This document shows, piece by piece, positions 28,796-38,705 of a DNA stretch of 38,705 nucleotides (the stretch's first letter is position 1; each line of letters opens with the position of its first letter). A model generated the notes under the pieces. It did no database searches and had not been told where the DNA came from. It was given only the letters and a program-made list of their open reading frames with translations. Both the position numbers and the translations under genes were made by a program. Source of the DNA: Parvularia atlantis (taxonomy: Eukaryota > Opisthokonta > Rotosphaerida); assembly GCA_943704415.1 (NCBI GenBank), contig CALSCO010000083.1:1-38705 (forward strand), in the 5' to 3' direction.

Positions 28796-31700
28796 TCAGG
28801 AGACCGGCAGCGGCTTGACCATCCTGCCGATGGGTTTGTTGCGCGCGAGCATGAGGCGCGAGGTCTCCTGCGGAGCGCAGGCGTGCGTCAGCGGCACCGC
28901 CGGCGTCGCGCTCGATACGCACCCCGGGCCGCGTCGCGAGCACAATGTCGTCGTTCTGGCGCATGAGCACGCGCAGGCGCTTGGTGTCGACGTCGTTAAG
29001 CGACTGGATCACCTCGCCCGTGAACGGGTTGTGCACGTCGACCGTGTGCTCGCCAAACACGACGATCTTGCCGTCGGGCATGATGACTGCGCGCGAAACG
29101 CATGGGCATACGGTCTGGGCCACGCGCGCCCCGCACGCACCGACGGCGAGCAATGGTTCGATGCGGTAGATGACCGTCGGACCGAGCACGTCCCACGTCT
29201 TGGTGTCGACCCAGTAGCCGCACTCTGCGCACGCGCGCACGTCAGCACAGGTACCTCGCCAGCCGCGCGCGCGCGCGCGCGCACTGTCAAACGACAAAAA
29301 CAGCTTCTGGTCGCCCAGCGACGACAGGTACAGCGGCACGGAGCGCTTGGGCACTTCCAGGTGCAGCCAGCGGTATGCTTGGCTGGCACGGCAGTGCGGC
29401 GCGGTCAGGGCGCTGCACTCCACGGTGCTGCCCGGCGCACCTGTCCACATCCACGACGTAAAAGTCGTTTGCGCCCTGCACCGCCAGCTGCACGACGCGC
29501 CCGTCGCGGCCCACGACCGCCTCGGCCGCCAGGCACGGCTCGGGCAGGGTCCAGTCCTGCGTGCGCGCGTCAGCCATGGGCACAGCGATGTGCGCGCGTC
29601 GCACGTGCCTTGATCTTCATAAACCTGTTGTGCGGGAAGAGCGCCCACATGTACAGGATGACGACGCGCTTGCACACGATGCACAGGAAGACGGTGCCCT
29701 GCGCGCGGACTGCTCCGGTGGGTCAGCGGCAGGGGTGCGATGCGAGGCGCGGCAGCACGCACTAAACGAGAACTTGGTGCAGTTGCGCGAGCCCTGCAGC
29801 TTGACGTAGGGGAACGACGCCGCGAGCTTCTTCTCGCCGCGCGCCACCTCGGCCAGCAGCGTGAGGCTGTACATGCGGATGCTCGTCGAGGCCGACGACG
29901 CTGACCCGGTGAAGTTGGTCGACGCTACGCTTCCCGTCAGACAGGCCCGTGCGCGCGTTTGCGTCGGCCCACGCACTGACGAGGCCCATCATGACGCCGT
30001 ACTCCTCGATCACGGCAATCTGCTTGAAGGGCGTCTTGGCCACGAGGCAGGTCACTGCGGCCGCGCGCGCGCATGAGCGGCTTGCCCAGCGCCGCGCCCG
30101 TCCACCACGCACGGTTGCCGAGCTTGTCCAGCTGGAAGAGGCCGTTGGGCGAGCCAAACATGAAGCGCTTGCCGAGGAACATGGCCGCACACGTGATGTC
30201 GATGCCAAACTCAGTCGGCACCGGATAGATTTTGATGCCGGCTGACACTGCCGGCGCGTCCTGGACGGCGGCGAGTAAGCACACCGTCAGCGTGCGACTA
30301 CGCGACGTTTGCGCACCTCAAGCGGCAGCGCCTGCGCGACGTCGGTCTTGTCTGCGTGCGCCGGTTTGAGCGCCGTGTCGCACATTCAGGGCGTGCACGC
30401 ACCCGACTCGTCCAGGTTTTGTGAGCTCAGGTTCGGGCTCGAGACCTTGCGCACCGGCGCGCGCTCGCTGATGAGCATCGACATGGGGCGACCCTCGGCC
30501 GACTCGCTCGTGGGCCGGCGGCGCGACGGCGGCGAGTCCGCGTCCTCGCCGGCACCACCCTGGGCACCGGCCAGCTCTGGGTCGCTCTCGGCGATGCGTG
30601 TGAGCACCGAGGGCCGTGGGCCGACGGGCGGCGACGACGACGGCCCGGCTGGGTGGGCGGGGCTGCGTCAGCGTTGCGCGCTGTGCACATGCGCCGACGC
30701 ACATTCGGGGATCGAGCCGGTGCGCGACACGCGGCGCTTGGTCGGCATACGCAAAAGCAGCATGGCGCCCTCAGGCGCGGCTTCGTCGCCCATCGGCGTG
30801 CTGAGCGACGCGCGGCGGCCTGCGGAATGTGTAGCTGGCGCGTCAGAGCACGCCAGCGCGTGGGGCAGCGCACCGTTGTCGATCGAGGTGTTGCGACGCG
30901 CGGCAACGATCGCCGCCGCCGCTGTTGTGCTCGACGTCGTCGTGTCCGATGAGATTTCGCTCACGTTGAGCGACAACGACGACTCGGAGCCCTTGAGCTC
31001 GCCGTCTGACTCGTCCTCCGACTCGACCGGCGCGTCGCCGCCGTCGTTGTCCTGCAAGGCCGCGCACCCAGCTCAGTGTCAACGTCGACGCCTGCTCGGC
31101 TGCGCACCTCAAACAGCGGGTTGATGATCTTGCCGCCGGCGGACGCGGGAAAGTCGTCAAAGCTCGTGCTTGTGGGCAGCTTGGACTTGGCGCTGAACAT
31201 CTCAAGGTCGGTGCCAAACATGAGCGCGACGGGCGAGTTCTGCGTGCGCGCAAGTTCGCACGCGCGCACCGACCCGAGCGCATGGCGCACGCACCGGCGC
31301 GTCGATCTCGCTGTCGACGAAGGGCGTGCCGTAAAGGTCGAGCAGGCTCATGGGCTCTTCGACCGCGACGACTTTCTTCGCAGCCGAGCGCGTGAACGTG
31401 CCCATGAAGCCCGATGTGTGCTTCTCCTTCTTGGACTTGCTCGCGGCGGCGGCGGCCACATCGCTCACGCTCTTGGCCTTGGCGCCTTCCAGCAGCTGGC
31501 GCCTGCGATGCGGCGCGCGCGGTCGGCGCTGCACGTTTCGCACGCGCACTGCGCCACGCACGTTAGCGCGACCTCCTCCGGCGGCGCGACGTCGAGGCGC
31601 GAGACGAGGTCGGGGAAGGATGTCGACTTGCGCAGCGTCAGGCGCGACGTGCCCTTGCTGAGCTTGAGGAACGCGTGCTGCAGGTGCATCGCGGTCAGAG

Positions 31701-33007
31701 CATGCTTGAGACGTCCACATGCGCACCTTGAGGCTCTGCTCGGCCGTGGGGCGCTTGGCCGGGTCCTTGGCCAGGCACGACGCGACAAAGTCGCGCAGCG
31801 TCTTTGACCTGCCGGGCGGCGCGCAGGGAGCTGTCGGCATCGGGGTGAGGAAGGCGCGGGCGACGCACCACTTCTTCGGCTGCGCGAGCGTCGGCGGCGG
31901 GTTGTTTTGGATGAGCATGAGGGCGCGCAGCGGGTGGTACTCGGCGTAGGGCGGCTCGCCCTCGGCCATCTCGATCGCGAGAATGCCGACCGACCAAATG
32001 TCGCACTGCGTGCCGCGGGGCTGAGGCGATACGCACGGCGTGCACGGGATGCGCGTACCTTCTCGTCGTACGAGGCCTCCATGTCCTTGTCGCAGACGAT
32101 AACCTCGGGCGCCATCCTGGTGCGCGCGCGCGCGCGCGCGCAGGGGTCAGGTGTGGCCCGCGAGCGAGCCCTGTGCGCCGCACCAGTACGGCGTGCCGAT
32201 GAACGTGTTGCGCTGCATCGACGAGCGGCCCTTGTCGGGCGCGATCGAGATGCCAAAGTCGACTGGTGTGCCGCGTCAGTCCCCGCACGTGCACACACAC
32301 ACACACACAGACACGGCGGCGCGTCGTCCGCACCGAGCTTGACGTCGCCCGAGGCGGTCAGGAGCACGTTGCCGCTCTTGACGTCGCGGTGGATCATCTT
32401 GTGCTCATGCATGTACGCGAGGCCCTGTCGCGCGCGAATGGGCCCTCGGCGCACGGCCAGCGCACGTTCGCGCGCACCTTGAGAACCTCGGCACTGACGT
32501 ACGACGTGTGCTCCTCCGACAGGCCGCGGCCGAGGTCTGTGCGCGCGCGCGCGCCGTCGTGAGTGCAGCGCACGTGGCGCAAGGGGCCGGCGCACTCTTG
32601 AGCAGGTCGAGGACGCTGCCGGCGGTGCACAGCTCCATCACAATCTGCGCGGCCGCGCGCCCGTCAGCCGCCGTCGCTCACACGCGCGCGGCCGCACCCA
32701 GATCTTGTCCTGCTTGGAGAAGACGCCGAAGAAGTCGACGACGTTGGGCGAGCGGCAGTGCTCGAGCACGCTGATCTCGGCCTCGATCTCCTCCAGCTCC
32801 TCGTCGAGCCAGTCGAGCGTCTTGACGGCGACGTAGGTGTTGGTCGGCGTGTGGCGGCCCTGCGCGTGTGTCCGAGGGGTTGGCGAGCGGGCACGGCCGC
32901 GCGCCACGCACCTTGTACACGGCGCCGTAGTTGCCCTTGCCGAGCAGCTTCACGAGCTCAAACTCGCCCGTCGGGTCGGGCGGCGGCGCAGCGCGGTCGA
33001 GGCGCAT
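28796..33007 (-). CDS. GCK/MAP4K-type STE20 kinase with CNH domain
   Basis: The N-terminal kinase starts at ATG 33005-33007. It has the P-loop [18 protein letters not shown] (Lys about residue 45), [42 protein letters not shown] (rejoined across an intron), [18 protein letters not shown] and [16 protein letters not shown], so all catalytic residues are present. The middle (about 31690-30350) is Ser/Thr-rich and acidic, typical of a regulatory linker. The C-terminal citron homology domain contains [80 protein letters not shown] and [20 protein letters not shown]. The gene ends VKPLPVS at 28796-28798. This is the germinal-centre kinase I layout (MAP4K, TNIK, MINK). It acts upstream of MAP kinase and cytoskeletal signalling in animals; the role here is inferred. 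Confidence 0.92.
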
Positions 33008-33160
33008 GTCGGGCGGCGGCGCGCGAGGCGGGGTGGCGAAGGGAACTGGGGCCGTGGGCGTCGCACGCGCGTTTCAGCCTCGTTGCGCGAGCTCGCCGGG
33101 CGAGCGCGGCACAGTAAATGAGGCTCGCCAAATGTCTCAGTGTGGCACGCGGATGATGGC

Positions 33161-36100
33161 TCACTTCGCGGTCCATGTGCGCAGCAGCGCAGACAGCCGC
33201 TCCCGCTCGTCGTCCAGCGCCGGTGCGCGCGCGGCAGCGGCGGCGGCGGCCGGGGCAGCGGTCGCCGAGACGGGCCGCGTGCGGCGCTCGGCCGGCCGCT
33301 TGCGCTGTTCGCCCGGTGAGACCGCCTTGAGGCCGAGCATCTCCGACAGGGTGCGGTTGGCCCTGCAGTGGCCGCGCGATGTGTCAGCAAGTGCGACGGC
33401 GGCGGCGGCGGCGGCGCGCGCGCGTGCGGGCGGCGCATACTGGTTGAGCCGCACGATGCCGTTGAGCAGATCAAAGTTCTTCTGCTCGAGCGTCGCGATC
33501 TGCGCCTTGAGCCGCGCCAGCTCGACCTCGTCCTTCTCCAGCAGCGCCACGAGCTCGGCGTAGTCCTGCCGCGCGCGATCGGGTGAACCTGCGCGCGCCT
33601 GGTGTGCCGCGCGAGCGCACCGGCGACGGCACAGCGGCAGGCGCAGCAACAGCGGCCGGCACGACGGCACCCGCGGCCCCGCCTCGCCCGAGCAGCGTCG
33701 CCGCCGCGCCCGACATCTGCCAGATCTCCTTGTCGGTCTGGAGCGCGAGCCGCTGGCGGCTGACCTCGGACTTTTCGCGTTGCAGCGCGGCCTCGCGTGC
33801 GTCCAGGTGCTGCCGCGCCGCCTCGATCCGCAGCTCCTGCTCCTTGACCACCTGCAGCGCCGAGTGCTGCTGCCGGTCGAGCTCGGCCAGACGGCTCGCG
33901 TCCCGCTCGAGCGCGGCCTCCTTGGCGTGCAACTGCGCCTCCTTCTCGCGCACGCCGTCCAGCAGCTCGCGCTCGCGCTCGTCCAGCGTGCGCTTCTGCG
34001 CCTTGAGCGCGGTCTCCTGGCGGATCTGCAGCGGTGGCCGACGTCTGAGCAAGGGCACACGCAGCAGGCCAGAACGCACGAGCTCGATCTCCTTCAGACG
34101 AAGCTGGTCCTTGAGCTGGTCTACCTTGCGCTCCGTGTCCATAACCCACTGCTGCCGCTTCATGATGTCCTCGCGCTGCTCGCCCACTCGGGCCAGGCGG
34201 TCGTTGGTCTCGGTCGCGGCCACGCGCAGCTGCCGAGCGTGTTGGGGCCCGCCGCGCCGCGTCAGCCCGCCGGGCGCACCTGGTCCTGCAGCGCCTGCGC
34301 CGTGCCCTGCAGCGTGCGCATGAGCGCCTCCAGTTGCAGCCGGTCGGCGTGCAGCGCGTCGCGCTGGCGCTTGAGCGACTCGTTCTCCTCGATCAGCCTG
34401 CCGGGCGCGTGAGTGAGCGGCGCATGCGCGGTCGCCGGCCCTGCCCGCACGTTTCCAGCTGACGCTTGGCCTGCTCGTGCTGCAGTGACAGGTCCGCGTC
34501 GGCCAGGGCGCTGCGCCGCTCGGTCGACTGCGCGTGCTTCCCGAGCTCCTCTAGCTGCTCGCGCGTGCTGCGGTGGCTCTGGCGCTCCTGCGCCAGCGCG
34601 GCCTCGGCCGCCTCCTTGTCGGCCGTGAGCGCGGCGATCTGAGCGCCTTTGTCGGCGACAGCCTGGGTGAGCACGTCGAGCTGGTTCTTGCCGGCCGAGA
34701 GCTTGTCCTCGAGCTTGCGCTGGTGCGGGGGTGTCACTCGACCGGCAGCGGTCAGCACACGGCGCGCACCTTTTGCTGCACCAGCTCGTCCAGGCTCGAG
34801 TGCAGCGCGCCCATCTGCTGTGCCATCGTCTGCTCGAGTTGCTCGTTGCGCGCGCGCAGCCGCGCGAGCTGGCCCGTGTGCTCGCTCTCGATCGCCTGCA
34901 GGCGCGCGGAGAAGATGCGCTCCTGATCGCGCAGGGCTGGGTGCGCAGCCGACCGGTCGGTTGCGTGCACCTGCGTGCAGCCGGCGGCGCACCATTCTGC
35001 GAGCTCGCGTGCAGCTCCACCAGCCGCTGCGGCAGCTCGAGCGACGTCGTGCGAGCGGCCTCGGCGCCGACCGTCGACAGCGCGACCACCTGGCTCTGCA
35101 GCGCCGCCGCATGTGCCGTGGCCTCGCGCAGCCGATCCTCGAGCGCGCTCTTGTCGGCCGCGGCGCGCGCTTGCAGCTCGCTCTGCGAGTTGGTGAGCGC
35201 GCGCGACCGCGCACGACCGCTGCGCGCACCACACGCTGCAGCGCGTCATCGCGCTCGGCGCGCACGGCGGCGAGCGACGCGTCGCTGGTCGTGCGCTGCT
35301 GCTGCTGCTGCGCACCGAGGCGGTCCAAGTCGGCGCGCAGACGGTCGTTGCGCGTGTTGGCCGCGGCGAGCTCCTCGCGCAGCTGCGCGATGGTCTGCTG
35401 CTGGGTCTGCTCGGCTGTGCGACACGGGTTCAGCCGACAAGGATGGATGCGCGCACGTGCAGGAACCGCGTACCGTGCGTGCGCTCGGCCAGCGCCGCGC
35501 GCAGCAGCTGCTCCTGCGTGTGCCACGTCGCCGCCATCTGCGCCTGCTTGGTGTCGTAGTCGTCGCGCATCGCCGCCAGCTGCTTGTCCTGCTCCGCGAC
35601 GGTCTTCTTGAGCACGGCCAACTGCGCCTCGTACGCCTGCTTGTCGGTGCGCTGTGCGGCCTGGGCGCGCGCCAGCTCGCGCACGCGGCCGTCGGTGTCG
35701 CTCTGCAGCACGCGCATGGCGCTGTCGGCCTGCGTCTTGTGTTCCTGCAGCTGGCAGCGGCCGCGATCTGAGCTCCGAGTGGCCCGGGCCGCACATCGCG
35801 CGCACCTGCCGCTGGAACTCGGCGCTCATGCGCTGCGCAGCCGCACGTGCCGCGTCCAGCTCGGCGCGAAGCGCGTCGCCCTGCCGCTGCGCGCTTTTGG
35901 CGGTCTCGTAGTCGCGCTGCAGGCTCTCGAACGATTCGAGCAGGTCGTTGGACGCGCGCCGCAACTCGCTGTTCTCCGCGCGCAGGCGCTCGATGTCGCT
36001 CTGCACGACCGCAGCCGCTCAGCGTGCGGGCGGCCTGTGCCGGCGCGTGCGCACCGAGCCGCCCGTTGCGGCGATGACGCGCTCCGACAGCGACTGCAGC

Positions 36101-36465
36101 GGCGCAGCCCGTGCTGGTGCTTGTGCTGACGTCGGCTGCGGTTGCGGTGCGGTAGGCACCGGCACCAGCACGGGCGGCTGCGCCTCGCCAGTACCGGCAC
36201 CGGCACCAGCGGTGTCGGCGTCGGCGTCAGTGGCGTCGGCGTCGGCATCGGCGTCTGCAACGGTCGCAGCCGCAACGGTCGCCCCGGCCGCCCCGGCCGC
36301 GCGCTTACGACGCTGCTGCTGCGCCTTGAGCAGCTGCGGCGACAACACGCACGCACGCAGGCGCGCGCAGGTGCGTCAGATCTGCCCAGCACCGCCGCCG
36401 CCCCCCGCCGCGCGCACCTTGGCCCGCCCGGCCGCGACTTTGGCGGCGCGCTCGGCCTCTGTCAT
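33161..36465 (-). CDS. Long coiled-coil protein, golgin-like
   Basis: The start MTEAERAAKVAAGRAKVRA resembles the N-terminal basic helix of golgins such as GM130. An Ala/Asp and Pro-rich stretch follows, then near-continuous coiled coil: IERLRAENSELRRASND, LLESFESLQRDYETAKSAQ, AVLKKTVAEQDKQLAAMRDD, QLREELAAANTRNDRLRAD, KLSAGKNQLDVLTQAVADKG, RVGEQREDIMKRQQWVMD and LARLKAQIATLEQKNFDLL. It ends LSALLRTWTAK at 33161-33163. Short introns interrupt it with the usual GTGCG donors. It has no recognisable C-terminal GRIP or membrane anchor, so Golgi placement is a weak inference; a centrosomal or other scaffold is equally possible. Its start is 37 nt after the MRS2 stop. Confidence 0.7.
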
Positions 36466-36502
36466 GATCGCGCGCGTGCTGGAATGTTCTGCTGCACAGA
36501 TG

Positions 36503-38395
36503 CTAGTGTATGCCGCGGACGACCTTGCGCATACGCCGCAGCAGCAGCGCGAACGCCGACGTCGCCACGAAGCCCATGGTCGACACGGCGACGTAGAAGG
36601 CAACCGGCGACGACTCGATGCCGGACGTGAGGTTCATGCCAAAGACGGCGCCGCCAAACGCGCCTAGGCTGACGGCAAAGGTGCTGCGAGCGGTCGCGTG
36701 AGCGCGCACACGGCAGGTGGCGGGTCACGCACCCCATCGTGATCTTGAGCTCGAGCAGGAGGAGGCTGTTGCGCTGCGAGTCGAGCGTGATCTTGACGAT
36801 GTTTTGCGTCGAGCCTGCGCTTGCAGCGGTTGAGCCTCTCGCGCACGGCGACGACGACCGCGCGCGCGCACGCACGGATGTGCGACACGAGCTCGTACGT
36901 CATCGAGCTGATCTCCTCGATCTGCTTGCCGTAGAACTCAAACATAAACTCGACCTCCTGGTGCATGCTCGACGGCTGCGAGTGGCCCGTGTTGACCTTG
37001 GTTGTGAGGTACATGCCGGCCCTGCGATCGGCGCGGCAGTGAGCGGCGCGCGAGGGCGGCGGTAGGGCGCGGCGCACATGTCCTCGTCCGAGTTGAGCAC
37101 GTCGGTGATCGCGTCCTGCACGGCGTTGACGCGCGCTTGGAACCGCGTGAGCTTCTTGCTCATCTCAAGCACACTGACCATGGTCGAGCGGTCGAGGTCG
37201 CCCTCGAGCTTGCGCAGGAGCGCGTTGACCTTGGGCGAGAGCTGGTTGAACTGGTCGCGAAGCACGTTGCTGACCGAGATCAGGATGGCCTCCATGGCCC
37301 GCAGCTCGAACGGCAGCCCGCCCGTTGACACGCTCGCCATCCGCAGCCGCTCCTGCAGGTCAAACACAAACATCGACTGGTGGTGCTTGTCGACCACGTC
37401 CGTGTCAAACAGCACGACCATGTCGGCCTTGATCAGCGCGCGGATGTGCTCCAGGTTGACGACGAGGGTCGAGGGCTACGCGGGCCGTCAGCGTCAGGGT
37501 GGCGGCAAAGCGCACGGTCCTGTCGGCGCACCCGCACGAGGATCGACGGCAGCTGGTTGCGGTAGTTGTCGATCTGCGCGGGCACGGGTCAGAGCACGCG
37601 CGTGCGCGCGCACACACACGCCTCCGCCGCGACGCGCACCGTGCGCAGGTCGCGCGGCTGCAGGTCGTGCAGCGCGCACAGGTCCGACTTGAGGTACATG
37701 CCCGAGACGGTCTTGACCGTGCCCTTGGCGTCAAACTCGGTGCCGCGCAGCATCATTTTGGACTTTTTGTCGAAGCCGGTCGAGGCCAGGGCCATGTCGG
37801 GCCCGCCGGCGCCGTTACGCGAGTCGCCGTTGCCGCCACCGTTGGCACCGCTGCTGCCGCTGCCGCTGCCGCTGCTGCCGCTGTTGCTGCTGCCATTGCC
37901 CGTCCCGTCGTCCTCATCACCCACGGCCGTGCCGAGTGCGTCCCAGCCGCTGCCGCTGCCGCCGCCGTCCTCGTCCAGCGTGAGCGGCTGCGGCTGCGGC
38001 GGTAATGCGGAAGATGCGGACCCGTGTGACGTCGCCGACGACGACGCCCCGGCTGACGTCGACGAGGTTGACGACGAGACCGAGCGCGCCAGCCGACGCG
38101 ACGCCCCGCTGACGGCCGCCTTGCCCTGCGTCCGGCTCGGCCCCGCGCCCAGCAGCGCGGGTGGGCGCACGACCGGCGGCTCGCCAAACAGAATCTCGTC
38201 GCCGTACAGCGTCTCCTCGCGCGCGCTGTGGGCCGAGTCGCGCCGCGCGGCAGCGACGTAGGTGCGCCTGTCACCACCGCCACCACGCATCGCCGCTGCG
38301 ACCGCCGCCGCCGCCGCGCGCCCGTCCACGAGCGGCAGCGGCCAGGCGTTCGCGAGGCGCAGGAGCGCGCGCCCACGTGGCCCGATCGCCGCCAT
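36503..38395 (-). CDS. MRS2: MRS2/CorA-type Mg2+ channel, mitochondrial
   Basis: ATG 38393-38395 starts MAAIGPRGRALLRLANAW, a basic presequence-like leader. A long Ser/Gly-rich low-complexity region is followed by the conserved core: MYLKSDLCALHDLQPRDLR, RNQLPSILVR, VVNLEHIRALIKADMVVLFD, LPFELRAMEAILISVSNVL, ALLRKLEGDLDRSTMVSVL, NSDEDMC and FMFEFYGKQIEEI. Two C-terminal membrane segments carry the pore signature FGMNL (the GMN motif) between STFAVSLGAFGGAV and VAFYVAVSTMGFVATSAF. MRS2 is the inner-membrane pentameric Mg2+ channel. The Ser/Gly region (about 38090-37800) is unusual and lies in the matrix-side N-terminus. The gene sits 34 nt after the upstream stop and 37 nt before the downstream start. 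Confidence 0.94.
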
Positions 38396-38429
38396 GCTGG
38401 AACCGCTGTAGCACGGTGGCTGCAGCGGG

Positions 38430-38705
38430 TCACACAGAGAGGCCGGTGCGCGGGACGGTCTTGAGCGGGTACGAGCCCAGGCCGATGACGAGATCGCTGA
38501 GAAACTGGTGCGGACGGTCAGGCGCGCGCCCGGCACGGGTCACACAGCGGGCGCACCGTCGGCAGCGCCCGCGCAATGTTGTACAGGAACAGGTCCACGC
38601 CGACGCGGTACACGTCCTTCGGGTGCTTGGCGGGGGCTGTGAGCGCCGCCGGACCGTTCGCCGGGGCGTGGGCAGGGCTCACCGAACGGGTGGTTATGAA
38701 CCGCC
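38430..38705 (-). CDS. 3' end of an unknown gene, cut by the window edge
   Basis: Only the last two or three exons are inside. One exon gives HPKDVYRVGVDLFLYNIARA. A 52-nt intron (donor GTGCGCCC, acceptor GCACCAG) follows, and the last exon adds FLSDLVIGLGSYPLKTVPR and TGLSV before the stop at 38430-38432. An intron with GTGAGC donor and GCTCAC motif probably precedes HPKD. I do not recognise the family from this short tail. Confidence 0.55.

Noticed and set aside
1-38705. tRNA, rRNA, transposon, retroelement or virus-like sequence
   Set aside because: I saw no cloverleaf-like tRNA signature, no rRNA stretch, no transposase, reverse transcriptase or capsid-like protein, and no terminal repeats.

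Overview
This looks like nuclear DNA of a GC-rich, extremely compact unicellular eukaryote. I can build 18 spliced protein-coding genes, one of them cut by the right edge, covering nearly the whole window. No rRNA, tRNA, transposon, virus-like element or CRISPR array is visible. Aerobic mitochondria are implied by COX6A, UQCC1/Cbp3 and MRS2. The gene set (GCK-type kinase with CNH domain, CRIP LIM protein, RTC5/mEAK7 TLDc protein, FAM91, RAB3GAP2, CHMP6) would fit an opisthokont-like or other amorphean protist or an early-diverging fungus. The lineage cannot be fixed from sequence alone. Gene spans include introns; exon joins were made by hand from reading frame, splice signals and remembered protein families.

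Layout, left to right: unknown WWE-like protein (minus, 72-3019); Nudix hydrolase (plus, 3241-3851); His-rich PH-PDZ protein (minus, 3992-5957); mEAK7/RTC5 (plus, 6051-7975); CRIP LIM protein (minus, 8054-8719); unknown protein with a ubiquitin-fold-like segment (plus, 8802-11936); CHMP6/Vps20 (plus, 11964-12839); TRMT112 (minus, 12884-13362); acidic protein (plus, 13375-13801); RAB3GAP2 (minus, 13856-19423); FAM91 (minus, 19434-22785); COX6A (plus, 22953-23506); Pro/Gln-rich unknown (plus, 23633-26131); UQCC1 (minus, 26169-27028); secreted EEP-family hydrolase (plus, 27061-28710); GCK/CNH kinase (minus, 28796-33007); golgin-like coiled-coil protein (minus, 33161-36465); MRS2 Mg2+ channel (minus, 36503-38395); unknown partial gene (minus, 38430 to edge).

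Only about 1.5 kb of 38.7 kb lies outside start-to-stop spans, and no gene-free stretch exceeds 221 nt. Start codons of divergent genes can be 12 or 32 nt apart. Stop-to-start distances of tandem genes can be 10, 27, 34 or 37 nt. Introns are numerous and tiny (33 to about 120 nt), usually begin GTGCG, carry a CTGAC or CTCAC motif shortly before the acceptor, and end in CAG. Several genes act in endomembrane traffic (CHMP6, RAB3GAP2, FAM91, mEAK7/RTC5, golgin-like). The most striking pair is FAM91 followed after 10 nt by RAB3GAP2 on the same strand.
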